A DNA stretch of 64,000 bases from Streptomyces flaveus (GTDB taxonomy: Bacteria > Actinomycetota > Actinomycetes > Streptomycetales > Streptomycetaceae). A program made the position numbers and the translations under genes. Below the pieces are notes generated by a model. The model made no database searches and was not told where the DNA came from. It worked only from the letters and a program-made list of their open reading frames with translations. Below, in pieces: positions 1 to 8,341 of this stretch (position 1 is its first letter; each line of letters opens with the position of its first letter). The stretch lies in the NCBI RefSeq assembly GCF_014647675.1, contig NZ_BMPQ01000007.1:77249-141248 (forward strand), in the 5' to 3' direction.

Positions 1-1730
1 ATCCGCTCCTCGTATTCGACGCCATCCGCCTTCATCGCCGCGACGGCCTCGCCGCGGGCCTTGTTCTGCTGGGCGGCGAGGATCTGCCGGGGGTCGTCCA
101 GCGTCGACTCGACGACGGACACCATGTCCAGCGCGTAGGAAGGGGACTCCGGTTCCAAAAGCTCGAACGCGGCGAGGGCGAAGGTGGACAGTGGCTGGTT
201 GAGCGCGAAGTCCTGCTGCAGATCGACTGTCAGGCGCACGATGCGGCCCTCGGCGTCCGGCTCCTCGAGCTTCTCGACGATGCCGCCGTCCAGGAGCGAG
301 CGGTAGATGGCGATCGCGCGCCGGATGTGCCGCAACTGCTGCTTGCGCGGCTCGTGGTTGTCCTCCAGCAGATGGCGCATCGCGTCGAAGGCGTTGCCGG
401 GCCGGGCGATCACCGACAGAAGCATCGTGTGCGTGACGCGGAAGCGGGAGGTGAGCGGCTCCGGATCGGAGGAGATGAGCTTCTCGAAGGTGTTCTCCGT
501 CCAGCCGACGAACCCCTCGGGAGCCTTCTTGCGGACCACCTTGCGACGCTTCTTCGGATCGTCGCCCGCTTTGGCGAGGGCCTTCTCGTTCTCGACGACG
601 TGCTCGGGAGCCTGGGCGACGACGAATCCCGCCGTGTCGAAGCCGGCCCGTCCGGCGCGGCCCGCGATCTGGTGGAACTCACGCGCACGAAGCGTCCGCA
701 CACGGTTGCCGTCGTACTTCGCCAGAGCGGTGAACAGCACCGTGCGGATGGGGACGTTGACGCCGACACCGAGGGTGTCCGTGCCGCAGATGACCTTCAG
801 GAGGCCGGCCTGCGCCAGCTTCTCCACCAGTCGCCGGTACTTGGGCAGCATCCCGGCGTGATGCACACCGATGCCGTGCCGGACGTAACGGGAAAGATTG
901 CGGCCGAACTTGGTAGTGAAGCGGAAGTTGCCGATCAGCTCGGCGATCTGGTCCTTCTCCGCACGCGTGCACATGTTGATGCTCATCAGCGCCTGGGCCC
1001 GCTCCACCGCCTGGGCCTGGGTGAAGTGCACGATGTAGACGGGAGCCTGCTTGGTCTCGAGGAGCTCGGTGAGCGTCTCCGTGAGCGGCGTCAGCCGGTA
1101 CTCGTAGGAGAGAGGCACGGGCCGGGTCGCCGAGCGGACGACCGAGGTGGGGCGGCCGGTCCGACGAGTGAGGTCCTCCTCGAACATCGAGACATCGCCG
1201 AGCGTGGCCGACATCAGGATGAACTGGACCTGTGGCAGTTCGAGGATCGGGATCTGCCAGGCCCAGCCACGGTCGCCCTCGGCGTAGAAATGGAACTCGT
1301 CCATGACGACCTGGCCGACATCGGCCCGCTTGCCGTCACGCAGCGCGATGGACGCCAGGACCTCGGCTGTGCAGCAGATGACGGGGGCATCGGCGTTGAC
1401 GGAGGCGTCGCCGGTCAGCATGCCGACGTTCTCGGTGCCGAAGAGCTTGCACAGCTCGAAGAACTTCTCCGAGACGAGCGCCTTGATCGGTGCCGTGTAG
1501 AAGGTGACCTCGTCACGGGCGAGCGCCGCGAAGTGCGCACCGGCGGCGATCAGACTCTTGCCGGAGCCCGTGGGTGTCGACACAATCACGTTGGCACCCG
1601 ACACCACCTCGATCAGCGCCTCCTCCTGGTGGGGGTAGAGCGCGATACCGCGTTCCCCGGTCCACGACTCGAAGGCTTCGTAGAGGGCGTCGGGATCTGC
1701 GGTCTGCGGCAGCTGATCGATAAGGGTCAC
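1..1730 (-). CDS. DEAD/DEAH-box helicase with DUF3516 region (C-terminus cut by window edge)
   Basis: Superfamily 2 helicase of the Ski2-like/DUF3516 type, expected to unwind RNA or DNA with ATP. About 576 codons are visible, read toward position 1, and the C-terminus lies outside the window. Seen: Walker A TPTGSGKS near residues 52-59, motif II DEFH at 144-147, motif III SAT near 174, and motif VI QIAGRAGRAGFD near 350. A DUF3516-like region follows. The GTG start at 1728-1730 is chosen because the protein then begins directly before the helicase core (VTLIDQLPQT), with a weak GGGGA just upstream. It is divergent from the next gene. The family is common in Streptomyces and its exact substrate is not known to me. 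Confidence 0.9.
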   Translation of the reverse strand, partial: MTLIDQLPQTADPDALYEAFESWTGERGIALYPHQEEALIEVVSGANVIVSTPTGSGKSLIAAGAHFAALARDEVTFYTAPIKALVSEKFFELCKLFGTENVGMLTGDASVNADAPVICCTAEVLASIALRDGKRADVGQVVMDEFHFYAEGDRGWAWQIPILELPQVQFILMSATLGDVSMFEEDLTRRTGRPTSVVRSATRPVPLSYEYRLTPLTETLTELLETKQAPVYIVHFTQAQAVERAQALMSINMCTRAEKDQIAELIGNFRFTTKFGRNLSRYVRHGIGVHHAGMLPKYRRLVEKLAQAGLLKVICGTDTLGVGVNVPIRTVLFTALAKYDGNRVRTLRAREFHQIAGRAGRAGFDTAGFVVAQAPEHVVENEKALAKAGDDPKKRRKVVRKKAPEGFVGWTENTFEKLISSDPEPLTSRFRVTHTMLLSVIARPGNAFDAMRHLLEDNHEPRKQQLRHIRRAIAIYRSLLDGGIVEKLEEPDAEGRIVRLTVDLQQDFALNQPLSTFALAAFELLEPESPSYALDMVSVVESTLDDPRQILAAQQNKARGEAVAAMKADGVEYEER

Positions 1731-1875
1731 GTCCCCATCTTGCCTGTGATCCCGGGCAATGAGGGAATCGGTTGCCGGACAGAAGATCACGAACGTTACG
1801 CTGTGGCGCCGACGAGGGATCAGCGCACCTGGACGACTGGGCGCGAGTACACGAGGAATGGGGCGGGCCACGGCC

Positions 1876-2670
1876 ATGATGGGACCAGCACACTCACTGT
1901 CGGGGGCCGCGGCCTGGCTGGGCGTCGGAGCCGCGGCGGCCGCCGCCGGGTACACGATGCCCTGGCCGGTCCTCCTGGTCGGCGCGCTGATCTGCGCCGG
2001 CGCCGCGCTCGCCCCGGACCTCGACCACAAGGCGGCCACCATCTCGACGGCCTTCGGCCCCCTCTCACGGGGCCTGTGCGAGATCGTCGACAAGCTCTCG
2101 TACGCCGTCTACAAGGGGACGAAGAAGCAGGGCGACCCGCGTCGCTCGGGCGGGCACCGCACCCTGACGCACACCTGGCTGTGGGCGGCGCTGATCGGTG
2201 CGGGCACCTCCGCCATCGCGATCACGGGGGAGCGCTGGGCGGTCCTGGCGATCCTCTTCGTGCACATAGTGCTCGCCATCGAGGGGCTGCTGTGGCGGGC
2301 GACGCGTGGCCAGAGCGCCGACGTACTGGTCTGGCTGCTCGCCGCGACCAGCGCCTGGATCCTCGCGGGAGTCCTGGACCAGCCGGGCAACGGCTCCGAC
2401 TGGCTGTTCACGGCGCCGGGCCAGGAGTACCTGTGGCTGGGGCTGCCGGTCGTCCTCGGCGCGCTGGTGCACGACATCGGGGACGCACTGACGGTGTCCG
2501 GCTGCCCGATCCTGTGGCCGATCCCCATAGGCCGCAAGCGCTGGTACCCGGTGGGGCCGCCCAAGGCGATGCGGTTCCGGGCGGGCAGCTGGGTCGAGCT
2601 GAAGGTGCTGATGCCGGTATTCATGGTGCTCGGAGGAGTGGGCTGCGCGGCGGCGCTCAACGTCATCTGA
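1876..2670 (+). CDS. Membrane-bound metal-dependent hydrolase, YdjM/DUF457 type
   Basis: 264-residue integral membrane protein of the LexA-regulated YdjM-like hydrolase family. Seen: several hydrophobic segments, an APDLDHK motif near residues 47-52 and a GGHRTLTHTW motif near 92-101, which together give the His/Asp set expected to bind metal. The ATG at 1876 (reading MMGPAHS) is preferred over upstream in-frame codons because family members begin at this point and residues further upstream look non-coding. A GAGG at about 1852-1855 is the only nearby ribosome binding candidate. It is divergent from the helicase gene. The reaction is unknown; the name reflects family membership only. Confidence 0.82.
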   Translation: MMGPAHSLSGAAAWLGVGAAAAAAGYTMPWPVLLVGALICAGAALAPDLDHKAATISTAFGPLSRGLCEIVDKLSYAVYKGTKKQGDPRRSGGHRTLTHTWLWAALIGAGTSAIAITGERWAVLAILFVHIVLAIEGLLWRATRGQSADVLVWLLAATSAWILAGVLDQPGNGSDWLFTAPGQEYLWLGLPVVLGALVHDIGDALTVSGCPILWPIPIGRKRWYPVGPPKAMRFRAGSWVELKVLMPVFMVLGGVGCAAALNVI

Positions 2671-2675
2671 GCTGT

Positions 2676-2951
2676 CTACGCCGCGTCGTCCCCGCCCGAG
2701 GCCGGGCCCCTGCTGCCGTATCGCTTCTCGAAGCGGGCGATCCGACCTTCCGTGTCCACGGTGCGTGCCTTGCCGGTGTGGAAGGGGTGGCTCTCCGAGG
2801 AGATCTCCACATCGACGACGGGGTACGTCCGCCCGTCGTCCCAGTCGATCGTCTGGTCGCTGGTCGCGGTGGACCGGGTGAGGAAGGCGTAGCCGGCGGC
2901 ACGGTCGCGGAAGACGACCGGGTGGTAGTCGGGGTGCTTGTCCTGCTGCAT
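2676..2951 (-). CDS. rpmE2: 50S ribosomal protein L31 type B
   Basis: 91-residue L31 paralogue. Seen: start MQQDKHPDYHPVVF, the core SHPFHTG, and no CxxC zinc ligands, which defines the zinc-independent B type. Known for the family: it replaces the zinc-binding L31 when zinc is scarce. The ATG at 2949-2951 is chosen because AGGAG lies 6 nt upstream, while the in-frame ATG at 2964-2966 lies upstream of that site. The DUF5709 gene lies 54 nt upstream on the same strand. I see no AT-rich Zur box in the gap or upstream of the DUF5709 gene, which is unusual for this paralogue in streptomycetes. Confidence 0.93.
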   Translation of the reverse strand: MQQDKHPDYHPVVFRDRAAGYAFLTRSTATSDQTIDWDDGRTYPVVDVEISSESHPFHTGKARTVDTEGRIARFEKRYGSRGPASGGDDAA

Positions 2952-3005
2952 ATGTGCTCCTCGCATGGGGAGTCGGTGCGCGGGCAGGGGGCCGGGACTT
3001 GTGGA

Positions 3006-3476
3006 TCAGCCGTACTGGGCGTCCTCGTCCACGATGTGCATGGCGGCCTCCTCCGCCGAGGCGGCGGCGCCGTCGATGCCGACGTCGGTGGCGATCAGCC
3101 CGCTCTCCTCGTCCTCGTGCACACCTTCGTCGGGGGCCACGAGACGTCCGGAGCGGATGGTGCCCACCTCGTTGTCCAGGGGCTCGCCGTCGGAATCGAG
3201 GCTGTCGCCGATGCCGTCCCCGTCGGACGGCGCGACCTCCGGCAGCTCCTCCGCGAGGCGTTCGTCCAGCGTCTCGCCGCGAAGTCGCTCGGCCGCGGTC
3301 ACATCCCGGCGTTCCACGGCCCACGGCCGCTCCGGCGGCGACCAGCCCCGGTCCAAGGGGTTGTTCACACCGTCGGATTCCAGGGTGTCCTCGGCGTCGA
3401 GCAGCCCCGCGTCGTCCTGCACCTCGGACTGGTCGGGCTGGTAGACGTCGTCTCCCCATCCGTCGGTGCTGTCCAC
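3006..3476 (-). CDS. DUF5709 domain protein
   Basis: 156-residue acidic hydrophilic protein with no signal peptide or membrane segment. It matches the actinobacterial DUF5709 family: N-terminal DDVYQP, VQDDAGLLDAEDTL, a central PPERPWAVE, and a C-terminal GIDGAAASAEEAAMHIVDED. The function of the family is unknown. It is probably cotranscribed with the L31 gene downstream. Low-complexity Asp/Glu/Gly composition suggests a partly disordered cytosolic protein. Note that nothing beyond family assignment supports a role. Confidence 0.85.
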   Translation of the reverse strand: MDSTDGWGDDVYQPDQSEVQDDAGLLDAEDTLESDGVNNPLDRGWSPPERPWAVERRDVTAAERLRGETLDERLAEELPEVAPSDGDGIGDSLDSDGEPLDNEVGTIRSGRLVAPDEGVHEDEESGLIATDVGIDGAAASAEEAAMHIVDEDAQYG

Positions 3477-3716
3477 GGGTACCTCCAGGTGATGCGGGCC
3501 GACCCGCTGCCACCGCGTTCGGCGGCAGGCGCGCGGGCCGCTGGGCTCAGGCCTCGCTCATACGGAACCGGGTGGTGCCGGTGCGCTCCCCGAGCCCGTG
3601 CCGGTGTCCAGCCTTCCACCCCTGGTCGACACACCGCAACGCCACGGAGCGAACCGCCGGCCGGGCCCGCCCTCACGGGAGGGCATGGGCCCTGGCCAGG
3701 CCACCGGTACGGCCGC

Positions 3717-3753
3717 GGTGCAGGTCCGCCCGAACACAGGCGGACCTGGCACC
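3717..3753 (-). terminator. Hairpin terminator after the ABC exporter operon
   Basis: A 9-bp perfect inverted repeat (AGGTCCGCC at 3722-3730 with GGCGGACCT at 3739-3747) is extended by GGTGC/GCACC across a one-base bulge. It sits about 12 nt past the stop of the minus-strand exporter gene. There is no U-tract, as is common in Streptomyces. Confidence 0.6.
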
Positions 3754-3764
3754 GGAGCGGTGAC

Positions 3765-5555
3765 TCACCCGTGCCAGGACCGCCACAGCGCGGCGTACGC
3801 GCCGTCGGCGGCGACCAGCTGGTCGTGGCTGCCGAGTTCGCTGATGCGGCCGTTCTCGACGACGGCGATGACGTCGGCGTCGTGGGCGGTGTGCAGCCGG
3901 TGGGCGATGGCGACCACGGTGCGGCCGTCGAGGACGCGGGCCAGGGAGCGTTCCAGGTGGCGGGCGGCGCGCGGGTCGAGGAGCGAGGTGGCCTCGTCCA
4001 GGACCAGCGTGTGCGGATCGGCGAGCACCAGCCTGGCCAGCGCGATCTGCTGGGCCTGGGCCGGGGTGAGGCCAAGCCCGCCCGAGCCGACCTCGGTGTC
4101 CAGACCGTCGTCCAGTGCCCGTGCCCAGTCATCGGCGTCGACGGCGCCGAGGGCCGCCCACAGTTCCGCGTCATCGGCATCTGTACGGGCGAGGAGCAGG
4201 TTGTCGCGCAGGGACCCCACGAAGACGTGGTGTTCCTGGTTGACCAGCGCCACGTGGGAGCGGACGCGTTCAGCGGACATCTCAGACAGTTCGGCGCCGC
4301 CCAGGGTGATGTGGCCGACGCGGGGCGCGTAGATCCCGGCGAGCAGCCTGCCCAGCGTGGACTTGCCCGCGCCGGACGGGCCGACCAGGGCCAGCCGGGT
4401 GCCCGGCGCGACCTCCAGCGAGACCTTGCGCAGGACGTCGACGCCTTCCCGGTAACCGAAGTGCACCCGGTCGGCGCGCACCTCGCGCCCCTCCGGGTCC
4501 AGCGACCCGTCACCGGCATCCGGCTCGATGTCGCGCACGCCCACCAGCCGGGCCAGCGACACATGGGCCACCTGCAACTCGTCGTACCAGCGCAGGATCA
4601 GGCCCACCGGGTCGACGAGCATCTGCGCGATGAGCGCGCCCGTCGTCAGCTGGCCGACCCCGATCCAGCCCTGGAGCACAAAGTATCCGCCGATCATCAG
4701 GACCGAACCGAGGACCGTGACATGCGTGATGTTGATGACCGGGAAGAGCACCGTACGCAGCCACAAGGTGTACCGCTCCCATGCGGTCCATTCCTGGACG
4801 CGCTGGTCCGACAGGTCGATGCGGCGCTCGCCCAGGCGGTGGGCCTCGACGGTGCGCCCGGCATCCACGGTCTCGGCGAGGACGGCGGCCACGGCGGCGT
4901 AACCGGCGGCCTCGGAGCGGTAGGCCGACGGCGCGCGCTTGAAGTACCAGCGGCAGCCGGCCACCAGGAGCGGGACGGCGATCAGCACGGCGGGTGCGAG
5001 CGGCGGCGCGGTCACGGCGAGCCCGCCGAGCAGCAGCGCCACCCACACCACACCGATGGCCAGTTGGGGCACGGCCTCGCGCATGGCGTTGGCGAGCCGG
5101 TCGATGTCCGTCGTGATCCGGGACAGCAGGTCACCCGTCCCGGCCCGCTCCAGGACACCCGGCGGCAGCCCCACCGACCGTACGAGGAAGTCCTCGCGCA
5201 GGTCGGCCAGCATGCGCTCGCCGAGCATGGCGCCACGCAGCCGCACCTGACGTACGAACACGGCCTGGACGACCAGCGCGAGGACGAAGATCGCGGCGGT
5301 GCGTTCCAGATGCAGTTCGCGCGCTGCGGCGGCGCTGTCGGAGACGCGCTCGACGAGGGAGCCCAGCAGGTAAGGGCCCACCATCGAGGCGACGACGGCG
5401 ACCGTGTTGACGGTGATGAGCAGCAGGAAGGCCCGGCGGTGCCGTTGGAACAGTTCGGCCACGTAGGCGCGTACGGTCGCGGGGGCGCCGACGGGCAGGG
5501 TGTTCGCCGTCGTCGGGGCCGCCGGGTCGTAGGCCGGTGGCGCCACGCCGATCAT
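3765..5555 (-). CDS. ABC exporter half-transporter, subunit B (catalytic Walker A, degenerate signature)
   Basis: 596 residues: six transmembrane helices in about residues 40-340, then an ATPase domain. Seen: Walker A GPSGAGKST at 392-400, Walker B LVLDE ending at 521 and H-loop histidine at 552 are intact, but the signature reads LTPAQ (496-500) in place of LSGGQ. The start ATG overlaps the stop of the partner gene by 4 nt (ATGA), so the two subunits are translationally coupled. With the partner it forms a heterodimeric exporter in which this subunit supplies the working Walker A and the partner the working signature. Cargo is unknown; drug or lipid export is usual for the class. Confidence 0.9.
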   Translation of the reverse strand: MIGVAPPAYDPAAPTTANTLPVGAPATVRAYVAELFQRHRRAFLLLITVNTVAVVASMVGPYLLGSLVERVSDSAAAARELHLERTAAIFVLALVVQAVFVRQVRLRGAMLGERMLADLREDFLVRSVGLPPGVLERAGTGDLLSRITTDIDRLANAMREAVPQLAIGVVWVALLLGGLAVTAPPLAPAVLIAVPLLVAGCRWYFKRAPSAYRSEAAGYAAVAAVLAETVDAGRTVEAHRLGERRIDLSDQRVQEWTAWERYTLWLRTVLFPVINITHVTVLGSVLMIGGYFVLQGWIGVGQLTTGALIAQMLVDPVGLILRWYDELQVAHVSLARLVGVRDIEPDAGDGSLDPEGREVRADRVHFGYREGVDVLRKVSLEVAPGTRLALVGPSGAGKSTLGRLLAGIYAPRVGHITLGGAELSEMSAERVRSHVALVNQEHHVFVGSLRDNLLLARTDADDAELWAALGAVDADDWARALDDGLDTEVGSGGLGLTPAQAQQIALARLVLADPHTLVLDEATSLLDPRAARHLERSLARVLDGRTVVAIAHRLHTAHDADVIAVVENGRISELGSHDQLVAADGAYAALWRSWHG

Positions 5556-7351
5556 GCGGTCTCCTCGATCTCTTCGAGTGCTTCCAGGTGGTCCATGTCG
5601 ACTGCGGCGGCCTCGTCGTCGGTCTCACGGGTCACCACGGCGCGGTACCGGGGTTCGCTGTGCACCAGTTCGCGGTGCACGCCGACCGCGGCGATCTCGC
5701 CCTCATGGACGAGCACGACCCGGTCCGCGTGGTCCAGGAGCAGCGGGGACGAGGTGAAGACCACCGTCGTACGCCCCTGTCGCAGGGACCGGATGCCGTC
5801 GGCGATCCGCGCCTCGGTGTGCGAGTCGACGGCGGACGTCGGCTCGTCCAGGACGAGCACCTCCGGGTCCGTGATCAGGGACCGCGCCAGCGCGAGGCGT
5901 TGGCGCTGGCCGCCCGACAGAGAGCGACCGCGTTCGGTGATCCGGGCGTCCATCGGGTTCTCGGCGTCCAGCGACCCCTGGGCGAGCGCGTCCAGGACGT
6001 CACCGCACTGCGCGGCGGCCAGCGCGTCCTCGGCACTGACGCCGCCCGAGGCGGGCACGTCGAGCAGTTCGCGAAGGCTTCCGGACAGCAGCACCGGATC
6101 CTTGTCCTGGACGAGGACAGCCGTGCGGGCGGAGTCGAGCGGCAGTTCGTCCAGCGGTACGCCGCCGAGGAACGCGGAGGGCAGGTCCGAGGAGGCTGCG
6201 GCGTGTCCGCCGAGCCGCTCGGCCAGCACACCCGAAGCGTCCGGGTCGCCGCACACCACAGCGGTGAGCCGGCCGGCCGGAGCGAGCAGCCCGGTCGCCG
6301 GGTCGTACAGATCCCCGGCCGGCGCGACAGCCGCGCGCGAGCCCTCGCTGTCCATCGCGCGCTCCAGTGCCAGCACCCGGGCCGCACGTTTCGCGGACGG
6401 CCGGGAGAAGGAGTACGCCATCGCGATCTCCACGAAGTGGTGCAGGGGATACGACATGATCATGACGGCGCTGTACACGGTGATCATCTCGCCGACGGTG
6501 ATCCGGCCCTCGCGGGCCAGGTTCACGCCGTGCCAGACGACCGCGATCAGCAGCAGACCGGGCAGCAGCACCTGGACCGCGGCGATCAGCGACCACATCC
6601 GGGCGCTGCGGACCGCGGCGTGGCGTACCTCCTGCGAGGCCCGGCGGTACCGGTCGAGGAACAGCTCCTCGCCGCCGATGCCGCGCAGCACGCGCAGACC
6701 CGCGACCGTGTCCGAGGCCAGCTCGGTGGCGCGGCCCGCCTTCTCGCGCTGGAAGTCGGCTCGCCTGGTGGCGCGCGGCAGCAGTGGCAGCACCGCGAGT
6801 GCCAGGACGGGCACGCCCACGGCGACGACGATCCCGAGCGCGGGCTCGTACACGACCAGGGCGACGCAGACGACGACGATGGTCACGGCGGCCGCGGTGA
6901 ACCGCGACACGGCCTCCACGAACCAGCCGATCTTCTCCACGTCGCCGGTGGACACGGCGACCACCTCACCGGCCGCCACGCGCCGCGTCAGCGCGGAGCC
7001 CAACTGGGCGGTCCTACGGGCCAGCAGCTGCTGGACGCGGGCGGCCGCGGTGATCCAGTTGGTGACCGCGGTCCGGTGCAGCATGGTGTCGCCCACCGCG
7101 ATACCGAGCCCGCACAGCGCGATCAGCCCACCCGCCAGAGCCAGCCGTGCGCCGGAGCGGTCCACGACGGCCTGGATGGCGAAACCGACACAGAAGGGCA
7201 GCCCGCACACGGAGAGGAAGTGCAGCAGCCCCCAGGCCAGGGACTTCAGCTGTCCGCCGAGTTGATTCCGGCCGAGCCACACCAGGAATCGGGGCCCCGA
7301 GCGAGCGTCCGGCACACCCGGGTCGGGATACGGAAGGTCTTGAATCTGCAT
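5552..7351 (-). CDS. ABC exporter half-transporter, subunit A (degenerate Walker A and H-loop)
   Basis: 599 residues: six membrane helices followed by an ATPase domain. Seen: the Walker A position reads GDPDASGV (about 368-375) and lacks the lysine, and the H-loop position reads TSSP (about 533-536) and lacks the histidine. The signature LSGGQ (478-482) and Walker B LVLDE are canonical. This is the typical non-hydrolytic partner of a heterodimeric exporter. The start at 7349-7351 (MQIQDLPYP) is chosen over the longer frame because family proteins begin here; the ribosome binding site is weak. It is the first gene of a two-gene operon. Confidence 0.9.
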   Translation of the reverse strand: MQIQDLPYPDPGVPDARSGPRFLVWLGRNQLGGQLKSLAWGLLHFLSVCGLPFCVGFAIQAVVDRSGARLALAGGLIALCGLGIAVGDTMLHRTAVTNWITAAARVQQLLARRTAQLGSALTRRVAAGEVVAVSTGDVEKIGWFVEAVSRFTAAAVTIVVVCVALVVYEPALGIVVAVGVPVLALAVLPLLPRATRRADFQREKAGRATELASDTVAGLRVLRGIGGEELFLDRYRRASQEVRHAAVRSARMWSLIAAVQVLLPGLLLIAVVWHGVNLAREGRITVGEMITVYSAVMIMSYPLHHFVEIAMAYSFSRPSAKRAARVLALERAMDSEGSRAAVAPAGDLYDPATGLLAPAGRLTAVVCGDPDASGVLAERLGGHAAASSDLPSAFLGGVPLDELPLDSARTAVLVQDKDPVLLSGSLRELLDVPASGGVSAEDALAAAQCGDVLDALAQGSLDAENPMDARITERGRSLSGGQRQRLALARSLITDPEVLVLDEPTSAVDSHTEARIADGIRSLRQGRTTVVFTSSPLLLDHADRVVLVHEGEIAAVGVHRELVHSEPRYRAVVTRETDDEAAAVDMDHLEALEEIEETA

Positions 7352-7539
7352 GACGTCCCAGGGGCTCGTAGAACGGGGTGGGGGGAAGCAACAAACCGTG
7401 AAAGGTTCGCGCCACAGAGTGTCCGAAGGCAAACGATTTTCCGACGCCCGGCAAAGATTCGGCCCGGACCGCCCGCATATGGCCGGGATACCCCGGTGCC
7501 GGGCGCAATCATCCGGAACACGGTGCGACGATGGATCGC

Positions 7540-8283
7540 ATGCGAATTGGCGGTGCGATGCGTACGGCAGCTGCGGCCGCGGCCTGTGGTGTCCTGCTCA
7601 TGTCCCTGACGGCCTGCGGCGGTTCGGACGGCGGAAGCGGTGGCGAGAGCGACGCGCAGTCGAGTGACCGGCCGCGGCAGGCCCAGGCGCGCACCGTCGA
7701 CCTCAAGCGCATCCCCGACGTCGGGGACAGGCTGCGGAAGCAGATCCCGGCCGACTCCCGCCAGGTCGTGACGGTCTACGGCGAGGGCAAGGACTCGGCG
7801 GACTCCAGGATCGTCCTCTACACGAAGTCCGGTTCCACCTGGGACCAGACGCGCAGTTGGCAGGGGCACAACGGCAAGAAGGGCTGGACCACCGACCACC
7901 GCGAGGGCGACAACCGCAGCCCTGTCGGCGTGTTCACGCTCAGCGACGCGGGCGGTGTCCTCCCCGACCCGGGTGCCAAGCTCCCGTACACGCGGTCCGC
8001 GGGCTTCCAGGCCCCGCGCTACTGGGCCAAGTCGCACTGGCACGACTTCGACTACGTCATCGCCATCGACTACAACCGGGTCAAGGGCACCTCGCCCAAC
8101 GACCCGACCCGCCCCCAGGGCCAGTCCAAGGGCGGCAGCATCTGGCTGCACATGGACCACGGCAGCGGTACGTCGGCCTGTGTGAGCCTGTCCAAGTCGG
8201 GCATGGAGTACCTCCTGCGCACCCTCGACCCGGCCAGGCACCCGGTCGTGGTGATGGGCGACAAGGCGAACCTCAAGGCCTGA
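7540..8283 (+). CDS. Lipoprotein with L,D-transpeptidase-like (YkuD-fold) catalytic motif
   Basis: 247-residue exported protein. Seen: a lipobox LTAC with Cys at about residue 26 followed by a Gly/Ser linker, then a catalytic region with HMDH (about 204-207) and SACVSL with the candidate nucleophile Cys at about 214. Known: YkuD-type enzymes cross-link peptidoglycan through such a cysteine, with a histidine a few residues before it. The motif here is SxC rather than the usual SxGC, so substrate or activity may differ. The start could also be 7531 or 7558; none has a clear ribosome binding site. It probably acts at the outer face of the membrane. Confidence 0.72.
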   Translation: MRIGGAMRTAAAAAACGVLLMSLTACGGSDGGSGGESDAQSSDRPRQAQARTVDLKRIPDVGDRLRKQIPADSRQVVTVYGEGKDSADSRIVLYTKSGSTWDQTRSWQGHNGKKGWTTDHREGDNRSPVGVFTLSDAGGVLPDPGAKLPYTRSAGFQAPRYWAKSHWHDFDYVIAIDYNRVKGTSPNDPTRPQGQSKGGSIWLHMDHGSGTSACVSLSKSGMEYLLRTLDPARHPVVVMGDKANLKA

Positions 8284-8341
8284 CGAACATTGGCCCGAGG
8301 CCTCATTGCGGGCAGTGCCAACTCCCCGTAGAACTCCGGCC

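Noticed and set aside
2952..3005. Zur box for the L31 type B gene
   Set aside because: Expected from known regulation, but no AT-rich dyad was seen in this gap or upstream of the DUF5709 gene.
327..7265. Plus-strand open frame of 2312 codons
   Set aside because: Shadow of the helicase, L31, DUF5709 and ABC exporter genes on the minus strand and of the hydrolase in another frame. The translation is low-complexity and lacks domains.
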